The position numbers and the translations under genes are program-made. 64,000 nt of DNA from assembly GCA_028023455.1 (NCBI GenBank), contig JAQFVV010006238.1, positions 5,464,572 through 5,528,571 of the forward strand. Reading direction: 5' to 3'. Positions 32,228-44,189 of the stretch are shown in pieces; within the stretch, counting starts at the first letter, position 1; each line of letters opens with the position of its first letter. The stretch is from Epiperipatus broadwayi (Eukaryota; Onychophora; Udeonychophora; Euonychophora; Peripatidae). Under the pieces are notes generated by a model that saw nothing but the letters and a program-made list of their open reading frames with translations, was not told the origin of the DNA and searched no databases.

Positions 32228-34363
32228 TATAACGGTATATAATAAGCCGTTACATTATTTTAAATTAAAATAAAAAGATTATAAATAAAAATTGATTTAT
32301 TAAAAAGAAAACAACTTAACCTAAAAACTGAAAATTAAAAGTTGTTTAACATATATAATATATCGCACAATGAAAACTTTAAAAGTATTATTTTCTTTTT
32401 AAAATAAAAAAAACCTATTTGAACGTACTTTTTTATAAAAAAGTACAAGATCTAAAGATAAAATATTTTTGTTAAAAGATTCCTATGTAATCTCAGTAAA
32501 TGGAAATGATTGTTTTACAAATTAAACGAAAAGCAAACTAGCCCTTGGGGCTCTTATATAAAAAAGTCAGATGAAAGATAGAGATAAGAGAACAAAAAAA
32601 ATTAGATGTCCAATAGAAGCAGCAATGAATGCTCGGACCTTAACGAAAATTTGGAACAGGAAACCATGTTTAGTGAATCCAAATGATTGGTATAAAAGAA
32701 AAAAATATTCAAATTAAAACAGTTCCAACTTGATTTTTTTTGTTGAAAAGGGTGATAAGATGCACTTGTCATCCTCTCTCTTTCAAATGAAATGACTGTT
32801 GAATTATGAATGGTACTGTTGCAGATGCCAAATCATATGAGTACTGCAATTAAATAGTACCAGGATTGAACCAGCTAAGGCAGCCTCCGATTGAAAACTA
32901 TGGTATGAACAACAGACCAGTCTTCTGTGAAATTATAACTAATAAAGTCTTCACAGGAATTGGCAGCAGGAACTGGGAGCTTTTCTACTGTAAGATATGA
33001 ACTGAAATTTTTAAAAAAAAAGTAATTAAAAACTTTCATTAAGATTTGACAAGCTAAACCTAATTTTTAAAATGAACTTTAATCTGACTTAAGATTTCAA
33101 AATCAATTATTGATGTTTAATTTTAAATATTTTGAGTTTGCTGATTTAATTATTTCCATTTTTTTTAAATATTTATTGACTAAATTATTTAAATGCATTA
33201 AATTTAAGTTGGGTATAGATGGCTGCATAGATTCATTAACGTTAATTATTTTTTTATTTTCATATTGATTAAAATATATAGATATTCAGTAAATACGATA
33301 CCTCATGTTGAGTATCTAAAAATGTATTTATTTGAATATCTTTTAAATTATTGGTGTCAATGCGGCATCTTATGATGAATGCCATGGATTTCTTGTAAAT
33401 TTCCCTCTGCAATTCCATCAATGACTTTATATTTTAATCATTTATGTTTATTTTGAATGGATTTTAATTTCAGGCTATTTGTTTTGTAGTTGGGTCGATG
33501 CTGGTGGAGGGATATATGGGTGTTTATATTAATGTAATGTGAAGTGTGTTTAGCACTCAGGGCAAAGCCCAATTGAATGCATGACCTCCTGTGCCATTGA
33601 CCCCTTTTTAGTTTTATGGATGGGGACTATAAGTCGACAGTAAGACTGCTTTCCCCCCATATGTAGCATTTCTCTTTAATTATTTTATATACATGATTCC
33701 TTCGCCAGACAGATGCACATTTCTGTACTGGATGAAAATCATGTCCTTCAAATAATATCACACAGCAGACGCACATTCCTGACTGCGTGCTTTTATGCTA
33801 GCATCTTCATATTGCATTGATTGCATTTCATATAGCAGGAAGCAAGCGTTGGTCTGGTTACAAACTTTTAGTCTGAGATTGAACAATTGTTTTAAAATGG
33901 TTTTTGACTGAGTAATCTATATAGCCTATCTATACTCAACATTATAAAACAAACTTTTATAAAATGTCCATCTATGCGGACTTTCTTAATAATTTAGATT
34001 TAAAAAATAATAAAACCAAATTAAAATTAATATTAAAATCTGAGCAAGATAAATTTTATTCCTCAATTTTAAATATTTATATATGTGCGTTAATAAATGT
34101 TTTTTGTGTGTTCTTACTGGCAGTGGCTTATTTCATTTTTTTAAAAAATATTAATATATTTCTTTTAAGCAAGTTTTATGTTAAATCTCTGTGTCTCCAT
34201 GAACTAGTGGCAAGGGCTGACGGTCGGAATAAAATATATATGTAAAAGTTAGATCTTAACAGTGTGTATCTGCCTACTCTATAAATTTTCCAGGTTCAAA
34301 TAGCCTGGTGGCACCCTGTAGTGCAGATACGGTAAGACTCTATGATCTTTCCCAACCGTTATA
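32228..34363 (+). repeat. Solo LTR D, 2.14 kb
   Basis: Related throughout to the LTRs of element C (TATAAAAGAAAAAAATATT promoter near 32690, GATAAGATGCACTTGTCATC, GGCTGCATAGATTC, TCTGCCTACTCTATAAATTT). The ends are TATAACGG and CCGTTATA, flanked by GTAT (32224-32227 and 34364-34367). No partner LTR or internal region is present, as expected after LTR-LTR recombination. A 93-codon frame at 33964-34245 is not conserved in the C LTRs, so I treat it as chance. Confidence 0.85.
34290..34316 (+). promoter_or_regulatory. Stem-loop plus TGGCACCC module in LTR D
   Basis: CCAGG (34290-34294) pairs with CCTGG (34304-34308); TGGCACCC follows at 34309. The counterparts in elements B and C are listed separately. 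Confidence 0.6.
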
Positions 34364-34469
34364 GTATAAATATTATTAAAGTTTGTTATTTTTAACCAGT
34401 ACTGGTAGGCATCTTATTATAGCAATATACATCATTAAAATAATTGAATAATTTCATTGTTCACATGTT

Positions 34470-34580
34470 CATAGGAAGTTCAAGGGACAGAAGCATTGAA
34501 AATGGGATCAATTTAAAAGTCTTTACACTCCAGAATCTGACATCCTACCACTGCACCAAATCTTGTATGGCAATACACAA
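34470..34580 (-). repeat. tRNA-derived SINE-like copy
   Basis: The minus strand reads TTGGTGCAGTGGTAGGATGT (A-box like) and, about 35 nt later, TTTAAATTGATCCC (B-box like). The spacing fits a tRNA-derived pol III promoter. The body is too degraded for a tRNA fold. Confidence 0.5.
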
Positions 34581-35367
34581 CCTTCTTATCTTTTAATATA
34601 GAAAATCTAAATATGAACAGCAGCACTTTTCAGGTCACAAAAATAGTAGTTATACTGTTTCTGAAAGTCACATTCAAACTGTGAACTATTTATATATTAC
34701 AATTTTTGCCTTTCTCTCTCTCTCTCTCCACATTACTTTGATTTAGTTTGAGAAAGCTTATCATTTTGAGTGATTTTATTCTAATGAATGTTTGTTAATA
34801 TTTCTCTGACATGATATCATATGTTAAGTATTTTAATTGTAGGTGTAGTACCATTATCAAGGAATAGCATTTTGTCATCATTAGTGGTAGCTTTCCATTG
34901 TTTACAATCCTTTTATTACGATTAATTTTTCAGTTTATATTTAGCATCACAAAATAATAAAGCCCTTCATGTCCTTAAGATGTATGAATCAAAATAAGTA
35001 GATAAATGTTTCTTGTCTTTCAAATGAGAATTTATACATATTTTTAAGATATTATATTAAAGCACTCTGTTTAGAAGAATGAGTGAATGATAATTTCATT
35101 CTGAATCAGGTGAAAGTATACCATAAACTCAGTCCTTGTGGAGAATGACATCTGACCAGTATAATAACAATAGTATTGCTATAATAGCATTTTTGTAAGA
35201 CTCAAATGCTCATGCCATATTAATCAGGACTATTTTCTTTCTATTTAAAACTATCTAGATACCCATTTTCCAACCAATATTAGATGGCAAAATAGATTGA
35301 CTGTGGACAAATAATCTAGAAGAAATGCTAAACTCTTCTGATATATTAATGTTTGTTAAAAGATCAT
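34581..35367. other. AT-rich stretch, nothing recognised
   Basis: Contains a TCTCTCTCTCTCTC run near 34714. No gene. Confidence 0.4.
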
Positions 35368-35430
35368 TTGTTCTAGATTCAAATTTAAGTGGCAAGCATG
35401 ATAGATGAATACGCTAACCAATCTGCTAGG
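35368..35430 (-). repeat. tRNA-like SINE head
   Basis: The minus strand reads GATTGGTTAGCGTATTCATC (A-box like) and AAATTTGAATCTAGA (B-box like), about 30 nt apart. Confidence 0.45.
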
Positions 35431-35537
35431 AGAAGATAATTGCTGATTTTTTTATGATTCGATTGCAAATATGTGCAATGCCTTAATATAAAAGCTCAAC
35501 ATGGATCAATTAAATTCTATGAACATTAATGACTTTT

Positions 35538-35595
35538 GAGATTTAGTGGCACTGCATATTTCTCACATACAGAACCTGGGTTTGAATACAGATGA
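35538..35595 (+). repeat. tRNA-like SINE head
   Basis: The plus strand has GATTTAGTGGCACTGCATAT (A-box like) and CTGGGTTTGAATACA (B-box like). Confidence 0.4.
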
Positions 35596-35959
35596 CTAAA
35601 ACAGATTATCTTTCAGGTTTCAATCAATCTTAGAATTGTTTTTCCAAAAAGCCAGCTTATAGAAAACCCAATTAATTATTACATATTAATTAGTTAATAG
35701 GTCTGTACTATTATTAATTAAAAGAATAAAACAATTATGAAAAAACATTCAAACATCTTACTATCTGGCAATTGGTTAGCCTGGTAAGTAATGCCTTTTC
35801 CTTTATTGTGCATTTATAAGAGCTATTAGGCTGCTATAGAACATTTGTTCTCAGTAAGCAATTTAAAAATTCTTTTATATTTTTAAATTTATAAATATTA
35901 TGTAATAAACGAAAGCAAATAAATACTCTATTGATTTATTGCTTGAGCATTCTATAAGG

Positions 35960-36045
35960 AATTCGAACAGCCGAAATGAGAACTGGAGCTAATGATCCTC
36001 TTTAGTTCCAAAGTCTGCCATGCTTCCACTGCACTAAATCATGTA
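35960..36045 (-). repeat. tRNA-derived SINE-like copy
   Basis: The minus strand reads TTTAGTGCAGTGGAAGCATG, close to the A-box segment of the 34.5-kb copy, followed by a weak B-box-like GAGGATCATTAGC. Probably the same SINE family. Confidence 0.45.
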
Positions 36046-36201
36046 AAATAGAATAATAAATAATCAAATTCATTTTGTTTAATCTTTCCAATTACATTAA
36101 ATAAAAAAAGAAGAGAAAATTATATTTTATAAATATGTAAATGTTTTGCAATAAACCTAAACAAAACATTTCATTGTGGAGAGATATGCTCTATATGATT
36201 T

Positions 36202-36299
36202 TTTTTTTCTATATCTCATAGCATCGGCCGGGAGGCGAACCCGCAACAACCAACTGCAAGGCGGCTGCGCTGACCTCTCGGCTAACAACGCTTGACTGG
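36202..36299 (-). mobile_element. 98-bp tRNA-like retroposon with 12-bp target duplication
   Basis: TCTATATGATTT occurs at 36190-36201 and again at 36300-36311. Between them, on the minus strand, lie a tRNA-like sequence (36292 down to 36219), a short AT tail and an A run (T run at 36202-36208 on the plus strand). This is the structure of an RNA copied and inserted by LINE machinery. It is far more GC-rich than its surroundings. Confidence 0.8.
36219..36292 (-). tRNA. tRNA-like sequence, probably a retroposed pseudogene
   Basis: The minus strand starts AGCGTTG and ends CGATGCT, which can form a 7-bp acceptor stem (with G-T pairs) plus discriminator A. The A-box region is TTAGCCGAGAGGTCAGCGC. 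The T arm GCGGGTTCGCCTCCCGG contains a good B box. The D and anticodon stems pair poorly, so I cannot assign an anticodon; TTGCAGT lies in the expected loop region. Together with the poly-A and target duplication this points to a retroposed copy rather than a working gene. Confidence 0.5.
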
Positions 36300-36311
36300 T
36301 CTATATGATTT

Positions 36312-37039
36312 AAGTGTAGTAATAGAGCAACGAACACGAGAGCTAAAGAACCTTGAATCGATGCTCAGCTAAATTATATTTCATTTTAACTAAGTTTCTT
36401 TTTTAAAAAAATTAAAGTTCTAAAAATAGGAAATTTAAAAAATAATTAAAGATTTTTTTTTCTTTTGAGATTTTCTTTTTGATATTCTTAGTTTTTATTC
36501 CCGAGCAGCTTAATTTAAAATCTTTAATTTATTCTATTATAATTTTTAATAAAAATACCTAAAGCAAATAAAATGTTCCGATTCGGATTATTTCAAAAAA
36601 ATTAAGAAATAATAGTTAAAGCAGAAAAGAAAATTACATTCATCTACTTTAACTCTTTTTTTAAAAAAATTTCTTTAAATATATTATAATAAAAATGTTA
36701 TTTTTTTTACAAAAATAAAAAACTAGGCGAATAACAAATATTTACATAAGGATTATGAATATTTCTAATGGCAGTTTTTGACAATAAACATTAAGTACAT
36801 ATCTAAAAGCAAAACAGGTTCAATTTATGTTAAATTACATTACAATTAAATTAAAAGCTTAAGTTTATAAAAATGGTCGTGCCACTTACAAATCACTTTT
36901 CTTATTATAATAAAATATCCTCAAGTAGAAGTTAACTATTTCGATTATATAATCGGAAATTCTACAAAATAATTTACTAGCCATCTAGCTTTACACATTC
37001 CTTCTTGGTATATTTGTTTATTGGTATGATGGATATAAT
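36312..37039. other. AT-rich stretch, nothing recognised
   Basis: Very AT-rich with many T and A runs; no gene. Confidence 0.4.
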
Positions 37040-37585
37040 CTTTGGCAGAGCCAATCAGGGGGGTGGGGGTGGACAGGAGAGGCAGCTGCCCCAGGCCTTG
37101 CAATATTAGGGGCCTCAATTTGTCAGCTCAATATGTTAAACAAAAATATAGGAGAAGCAAAGTGATGTCATGGCTTGTAACGGTCTTAATTTTACAGTTA
37201 AATTCCCCCCAAAAATATTTGAGATAAACTTTTCCAAGTAGGCATATCATGAGTTGAACATGTAAGCCAGTTTAGGGAAGAGGTGCCAATTTGATGATTC
37301 TGCGACAAAAGCAACTGCAGTGCTCAGTGACTGGCAGAACTAATAGTATCAGTCCTCTGTCAGTCAGTTTTGTGCTAACAGTGTTTTACAATACTAACAG
37401 TGCTAGAGTGAATCTACCCTATCCATCTGATTTGCTTGCTCATTTTTACAATTTCGAATCCTATTTTCAGCCCTGTAAGTAAAAACTCTCTTTCTACTCA
37501 CGTTCTTATTTAAATTTTGACAGGCCTCTAAAATATTAGTTGCCCAAGCCTTACATTTTCTCTGAAAGGTCCTGATATTTTGGCA
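37040..37585. repeat. Possible decayed DNA-transposon (hAT-like) fragment
   Basis: A GC-rich patch at 37050-37120 (GGCAGCTGCCCCAGGCCTTG, then AGGGGCCTC) and a similar word at 37520-37555 (AGTTGCCCAAGCCTTACA) resemble the GGCC-rich ends of some hAT-type elements. The frames here (37042-37227, 37291-37482) have no recognisable transposase motif. Weak call. Confidence 0.25.
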
Positions 37586-37599
37586 CCATTTAGAGGTAG

Positions 37600-38330
37600 T
37601 TTCATGAATGAGGGATTAAAATGCAGTACAAATTTGATAGTGAAATTTTAGATTTGAATCGAAATAATTTTTATTTGCTTGTTTTTTGGAATTATAGTAT
37701 GCTGATAATTGTGTTATTCTTGACAATTCAAAAGGTGATCTACAGAATGTATTTAATGTTTTGAATGCCATTTACAGTCATCGGTTCAGAAATTAATGTT
37801 AAAAACATTAGTCCTTTATCATAGGCAATATTTAGCTTGGGTAATAAAAGCCAATTTAAACCTAAAAATACAGACTTAGAAGTTGAGGTGCGACACAGAC
37901 TCCACTATGTTGTTACTACTTTAAACCAAATAAAAAAAGGGATTATTTCATCTCACCAATAAAACCACTTCAATAAAATTAGTTGAATATAAAAATATTG
38001 TAAGACTTAAATCCTACAATAGTGTTATGTGAATGCATTATAAAAATATTTTTTAAGGATGATCTGATTAATTCTAAACATGCAATAGGACCAAGAACTA
38101 ATAATTAATACTATTCAATTTGTTGGATATGACAACTATAGAATCCACAATTATAAAGTTACATCTTCATTGAATTGAACAAGTGAAATAATAATAAAAG
38201 AATTCCTGAAAAGTATTCTGTGATGAATTTGAATGTTTTCCGCTTCCTTTATATAATGAAGATAATCTCAAAGACACTCTATAAGAATAATTCTGCTTGA
38301 AGATATCTATAAAGATACAATGAAGAGTTA
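37600..38330 (+). pseudogene. CR1/Jockey-like LINE relic, second copy
   Basis: MQYKFDSEILDLNRN near 37620 parallels FDSEIFSFN in the 29.4-30.3 kb copy. ADNCVILDNSKGDLQNVFNV (about 37690) is a degraded YADD region, EINVKNISPLS follows, and a decayed LHWTEH-type segment is near 38160. It has no intact domain. Confidence 0.6.
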
Positions 38331-39254
38331 CAATTAAGCAAGATGCTGAAACATTTTAGCAAGACAAGTTTTGGTGTCATAGATAAAAGATAGTAGTGCA
38401 AAATATCAAACCCTTAAAACAATGGCACATACTGCATGCATGTGCATTTATCTTCATCTTTAATATTACTTTTTTCTTGGAATTGGAGTCACAATACTCA
38501 TTTGAAAATGGCTGCTTCTGATACTGATGCAATACATTAATCTCATCACTGGTTGGTATCTTGGCTTTTAAAGATTTATAATGTAAGTTATTAAATACAT
38601 TTTTTAAATAAACAATAGCTGGCTTATTCATATGGTTATTATAAAGCCTTATTATGTTAAGATAAGTAAGATTTTGTAGCTATTGTATTAAAGAGTGGTG
38701 AGTAATATCCAGAAAATTGAAAGTGCTCAATATGTAATTAAGATACTTAAACATATGCTTCCAATAGCTTCCTGAGCAGTTAATGATTACATATTAAGTT
38801 TAATAGTAATCATAGCACTGGAAATAATTGTTGAACTAAGCAAAAATTATTCATTTTAAAAAAAAAACGTATATGATATTTATTAATGAGATTATATACT
38901 GTAGTTTAAGATATATAACACACTTTTCTTTTATGACTGCAATTTTTCAATATTTGCGCTTACATGCAGTAGTTTAATATTATACTAATATCGAGGCTTA
39001 GCATTTTTGAGGGCAAAGTAATTCTTCTGTACCATAGTTTTTTAAATTGTGCTTCCAGTATATTTCTGCTCTCCATAATTAATTTAGACTCTATGAAGCA
39101 ATTTTAGAATATTTTAAATTTGATTTTCTACTAATTAGAATTGTATTTTTTTTAAACAATTGATTCAAGTTTAACTAATCTAAATTTTTTACTTGCTTTA
39201 AATATTTTTATTTAATTAAGAAAAGTGCACAATAACACTGAAAATTTTATGTTA
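38331..39254. other. AT-rich stretch, nothing recognised
   Basis: An 84-codon minus frame (38377-38631) lacks any recognisable motif. Confidence 0.4.
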
Positions 39255-39347
39255 AGTTTTTTGGAAACAAAGATTCTTCACCAAAGACATTTACCTCACA
39301 GTAAAAGAAGTTAACAGCTATAAATTCCTTGGTCAGATTATTAATAC
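39255..39347 (+). pseudogene. RTE-like LINE, upstream half, split by LTR element C
   Basis: Ends with the segment reading VKEVNSYKFLGQIINT, then stops at 39347 where the LTR begins. The LINE continues at 44190. The last four bases, ATAC, are duplicated at 44190-44193. Confidence 0.85.
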
Positions 39348-41484
39348 TGTAACGATATATAAATATGTCGTTACATTAATTTAAAATAAAAAACTTTTAA
39401 GTTCGCATATAAAAATAAGTGTATTAAAAATAAAAGTAAAAAAACAACTAAACGCTAAAATTAAAAATGTTTGTTATACGTATATACATTCGCACAGATG
39501 CTAAACTTTAAAAGTATTTTTTTTGATAAATAAAAAAAGGTATTTGAATGTATTTTTTTATAAAAAAAGATTTATAAAAGTATTTTAACAAAAAAAATAA
39601 CGTAAGTTAAAATAAAAACAGGTATTAATTAATTCCTGTAATCTATAAATGGAAATGATTGTTTATTAATTATCTAAAAGCTGTTTAATTAAAAAGTCAG
39701 ATGGAAAGTTAGATAAGAGAAGAAAGGGATTTTAGCTTGACCAATGGAATCCAAATAAAGGCCCGGACCATAACGAAAAAACAGAACAGTGACGTTTTTG
39801 TTCATGGAATCCATAGGAGAACTATAAAAAGAAAAAAATATTGAGTTCCAGAGAGAGAGCTTTTTCCAACTTGATTTTGGTGGGTCTGGCGACAAGAAGC
39901 ACTTGTCGTCCTCACTCACTTATTTAAAAATGCAAAGACTGTGATACCAGGTCAGAACCAGCAACTGCCACCTCCAAAACATCAGACCGGTCTTCCAGGA
40001 AAGTCTGTGTGGGAATTGCCAACGGGACATGGACTTCTCTACCGTAAGCAATAGAACTGAACAATTGTTAAAATCATAACATTAATTAAGAACTTTAAAG
40101 ATTGATAAGTAAATTTAAATTTTATAAAAAGGAACTTTTCTCTGACCTATGGGTCAACTAAATTGATAATGTGAAATTTTATGTATGTGTGCATTTGATA
40201 AAAAAAAAAAATCATTTCCATTTATTATTTATTGTATTGATATTTATTGTTAAATTTTAAATGAGTAAATTTTAAGTTGTTTATAGACGCTTGCATGGAT
40301 TCGTTTGCGGTTAATTATATTTTGGTTTTCATATTTGATCAAAATATATAGACATTCGATAAATAATGATACCTTACGGTGAGTATCTAAAATGTATTTA
40401 TTCGGATGTCTTTTAAGTTATTGGTGACAATGCAAGTATCTTATGGTGAATACTATTGGGTTACTTATAAGTTTCCCTCTGCGATTGTCGGTATCAATAA
40501 TTTTGTATTTTGATCGTTTATGTTTATTTTGAAATGTTTTTGACCGTGGAATCTATGTAATCGATCTATACCCAATATTTTTAAACAATCTGTGCGAACG
40601 TATTTAAATGTTAAAATTAAGTCGGGCGTGAATGGCTATATAGATTTGTAAAGTTATATTAGGGGAGGGAAATCTTAGGTTATTTGTGTCGTTGTTGAAT
40701 TGGGTCAATGGATTGGATATATTTGTGTAATTAGTAGATGTAGTATGAGTTTCGCTACGTGCAGAATCGCTGTATACACTGCACCAACCCTTTGCCTATG
40801 GATGGGATTGTAAGTCGGCAAAAAGGATCGCGGTCCCTTCCTATGGAGTTTTTATTTTATTGTTCTTCTTGCTATACAAACGTCATATTCCTGTATTAGA
40901 CAAGAGTCAATGTTTTCTTAAAATATATTGTTCAGATGTCCATTCCTGACAGTATAGTATCTTTGTGCTGTTGTATTTTCATGCTACATTGAATACATAA
41001 ATGTATCAGATGGACTGATGCCAGTTTGACTGCGAATTTTAGCCTAAGGTTAAATAGGGATAGAATGTTTTATTTTCAAATGCAGATCTATGTAGTCTAT
41101 TCATACTTGACAATCTAAATAAAAAAAAAATTAAAATCATTGAAATTTATATAAATGTAAAATTAAAGAGTAATAAGAATATAAAAATCTACAAATGTTA
41201 AACCTATTCCTCGAGTTTAGAATGATTTTATATGTGCGTAAATAAATATTTTATGTGTTAATTTCTGGCAGTGGCTTTTACTCTTTATATTTAAGATATA
41301 AAATTAAGTTATATTTTGTTATCTCTGCTACTCACTGAGCTAGTGACTTGGGCTAACGACCGGAATCAAAATAAAAAAAAAAATTTTTTTTTTTAACTTA
41401 CGTATCTGCCTACTTTATAAATTTTTTCTAGGTTCAAATGCCTAGATGGTGCCCGTAGTGCAGTTTACATAAGTCTAGCTATCT
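39348..41484 (+). repeat. 5' LTR of element C
   Basis: Starts TGTAACGATATATAAATATG. It has a TATA-box promoter, ACTATAAAAAGAAAAAAATA, near 39820-39839, and a stem-loop/TGGTGCCC module at 41428-41454. It ends early, at CTAGCTATCT. Confidence 0.85.
41428..41454 (+). promoter_or_regulatory. Stem-loop plus TGGTGCCC module, 5' LTR of C
   Basis: CTAGG (41428-41432) pairs with CCTAG (41441-41445). TGGTGCCC is at 41447-41454. It is preceded by TCTGCCTACTTTATAAATTT and a T-rich run ending in AG. Confidence 0.6.
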
Positions 41485-42040
41485 TCACTTTCATTCCGAT
41501 TGGTACAAACTGGCTACCCAACTTGGGCCGATCTTAAATAAACACGAGTGCCCTGAGAATTTTAAAAGGGAATCATGCCCGTAAATTTTTTCTGAAAATT
41601 ATATAGATATATGTTTTGTATTAACGTAAAGTTATAGTGTAAAAAGGTACTGCCAGTAAGAAAAATTGCGCATATGTAAAGAGAAATACGAGGAATAAAA
41701 AAGTAATAAATAAAACGTAATTAATAAATATAAATCATAATTTTTTTTTTAAAAAGTCTTGTTTAAAATTTAATTGTTTAACTTGCCTAAATAATACTTA
41801 AAGGTAGGAGAAATGAAACTTGGAAGGGAGGGGGCAGAAATTTAGCTGGTAGTAAGGAATCATCAGTCAACTTTTTTTTTATCATTATATTTGTAATTAC
41901 TGTTTTGTCTTTTAAAAAAAAAAGTTTTGTCCTTTTGAAATTTCATATATAACAAATTTGTGTAACGTAATTACTAACACTAAGTAAATTCTTTTTTTTT
42001 TTTTTTAATGTTTTTATTTTTTTGAGGAAGTTTACTGATA
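41485..42040. other. Residual internal region of element C
   Basis: About 556 bp without coding capacity. It contains an internal GGGAGGGGGCAG purine run (about 41826-41837) that is not adjacent to the 3' LTR, and long T runs before 42041. Confidence 0.5.
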
Positions 42041-44189
42041 TGTAACGATATATAAATATGTCGTTACATTAATTTAAAATAAAAAACTTTTAAGTTCGCA
42101 TATAAAAATAAGTGTATTAAAAATAAAAGTAAAAAAAAAACTAAACGCTAAAATTAAAAATGTTTGTTATATGTATATACATTCGCACAGATGCTAAACT
42201 TTAAAAGTATTTTTTTTGATAAATAAAAAAAGGTATTTGAATGTATTTTTTATAAAAAAAGATTTATAAAAGTATTTTAATAAAAAAAATAACGTAAGTT
42301 AAAATAAAAACAGGTATTAATTAATTCCTGTAATCTATAAATGGAAATGATTGTTTATTAATTATCTAAAAGCTGTTTAATTAAAAAGTCAGATGGAAAG
42401 TTAGATAAGAGAAGAAAGGGATTTTAGCTTGACCAATGGAAGCCAAATAAAGGCCCGGACCATAACGAAAAAACAGAACAGTGACGTTTTTGTTCATGGA
42501 ATCCATAGGAGGACTATAAAAAGAAAAAATATTGAGTTCCAGAGAGAGAGCTTTTTCCAACTTGATTTTGGTGGGTCTGGCGACAAGACGCACTTGTCGT
42601 CCTCACTCACTTATTTAAAAATGCAAAGACTGTGATACCAGGAGAGAACCAGCAACTGCCACCTCCAAAACATCAGACCGGTCTTCCAGGAAAGTCTGCG
42701 TGGGAATTGCCAACGGGTTATAGACTTCTCTACCGTAAGCAATAGAACTGAACAATTGTTAAAATCATAACATTAATTAAGAACTTTAAAGATTGATAAG
42801 TAAATTTAAATTTTATAAAAAGGAACTTTTCTCTGACCTATGGGTCAACTAAATTGATAATGTGAAATTTTATATATGTGTGCGTTTGATAAAAAAAAAA
42901 AAAATCATTTCCATTTATTATTTATTGTATTGATATTTATTGTTAAATTTTAAATGAGTAAATTTTAAGTTGTTTATAGACGCTTGCATGGATTCGTTTG
43001 CGGTTAATTATATTTTGGTTTTCATATTTGATCAAAATATATAGACATTCGATAAATAATGATACCTTACGGTGAGTATCTAAAATGTAATTATTCGGAT
43101 GTCTTTTAAGTTATTGGTGACAACGCAAGTATCTTATGGTGAATACTATTGGGTTACTTATCAGTTTCCCTCTGCGATTGTCGGTATCAATAATTTTGTA
43201 TTTTGATCGTTTATGTTTATTTTGAAATGTTTTTGACCGTGGAATCTATGTAATTGATCTATACCCAACATTTTTAAACAATCTGTGCGAACATATTTAA
43301 ATGTTAAAATTAAGTCGGGCGTGAATGGCTATATAGATTTGTAAAGTTATATTAGGGGAGGGAAATCTTAGGTTATTTGTGTCGTTGTTGAATTGGGTCA
43401 ATGGATTGGATATATTTGTGTAATTAGTAGATGTAGTATGAGTTTCGCTACATGCAGAATCGCTGTATACACCGCACCAACCCTTTGCCTATGGATGGGA
43501 TTGTAAGTCAGCAAAAAGGATCGCGGTCCCTTCCTATGGAGTTTTTATTTTATTGTTCTTCTTGCTATACAGACGTCATATTCCTGTATTAGACAAGAGT
43601 CAATGTTTTCTTAAAATATATTGTTCAGATGTCCATTCCTGACAGTATAGTATCTTTGTGCTGTTGTATTTTCATGCTACATTGAATACATAAATGTATC
43701 AGATGGATTGATGCCAGTTTGACTGCGAATTTTAGCCTAAGGTTAAATAGGGATAGAATGTTTTATTTTCAAATGCAGATCTATGTAGTCTATTCATACT
43801 TGACAATCTAAATAAAAAAAAAATTAAAATCATTGAAATTTATATAAATGTAAAATTAAAGAGTAATAAGAATATAAAAATCTACAAATGTTAAACCTAT
43901 TCCTCGAGTTTAGAATGATTTTATATGTGCGTAAATAAATATTTTATGTGTTAATTTCTGGCAGTGGCTTTTACTCTTTATATTTAAGATATAAAATTAA
44001 GTTATATTTTGTTATCTCTGCTACTCACTGAGCTAGTGACTTGGGCTAACGACCGGAATCAAAATAAAAAATTTTTTTTTTTTTTTGACTTACGTATCTG
44101 CCTACTTTATAAATTTTTTCTAGGTTCAAATGCCTAGATGGCGCCCGTAGTGCAGTTTACATAAGTCTAGCTATCTCCGGATCATTACA
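42041..44189 (+). repeat. 3' LTR of element C
   Basis: Full length (2149 bp), ending CCGGATCATTACA. The stem-loop module is CTAGG (44120-44124) with CCTAG (44133-44137), then TGGCGCCC at 44139. Confidence 0.9.

Larger units (their letters stand above)
39348..44189 (+). mobile_element. LTR element C, 2.1-kb LTRs, internal region mostly deleted
   Basis: Two nearly identical LTRs (39348 to about 41484, and 42041-44189; about 99% by eye) surround only about 556 bp. The termini are TGTAACGA and ATCATTACA. The 4-bp target duplication ATAC and the resumed LINE frame prove insertion into an RTE-like LINE. The last 13 bases of the LTR are absent from the upstream copy, so the internal deletion probably removed that end too. 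No gag or pol remains. Near-identical LTRs indicate a recent insertion. Confidence 0.85.

Noticed and set aside
33964-34245. 93-codon frame with a hydrophobic segment in LTR D
   Set aside because: The corresponding part of both C LTRs has no open frame, so it is not conserved and is probably chance.
39689-42635. 70-76 codon frames in the C LTRs (39689-39919 and 42381-42635)
   Set aside because: They overlap the LTR promoter region, differ between the two LTRs by frameshift and have no recognisable domain.
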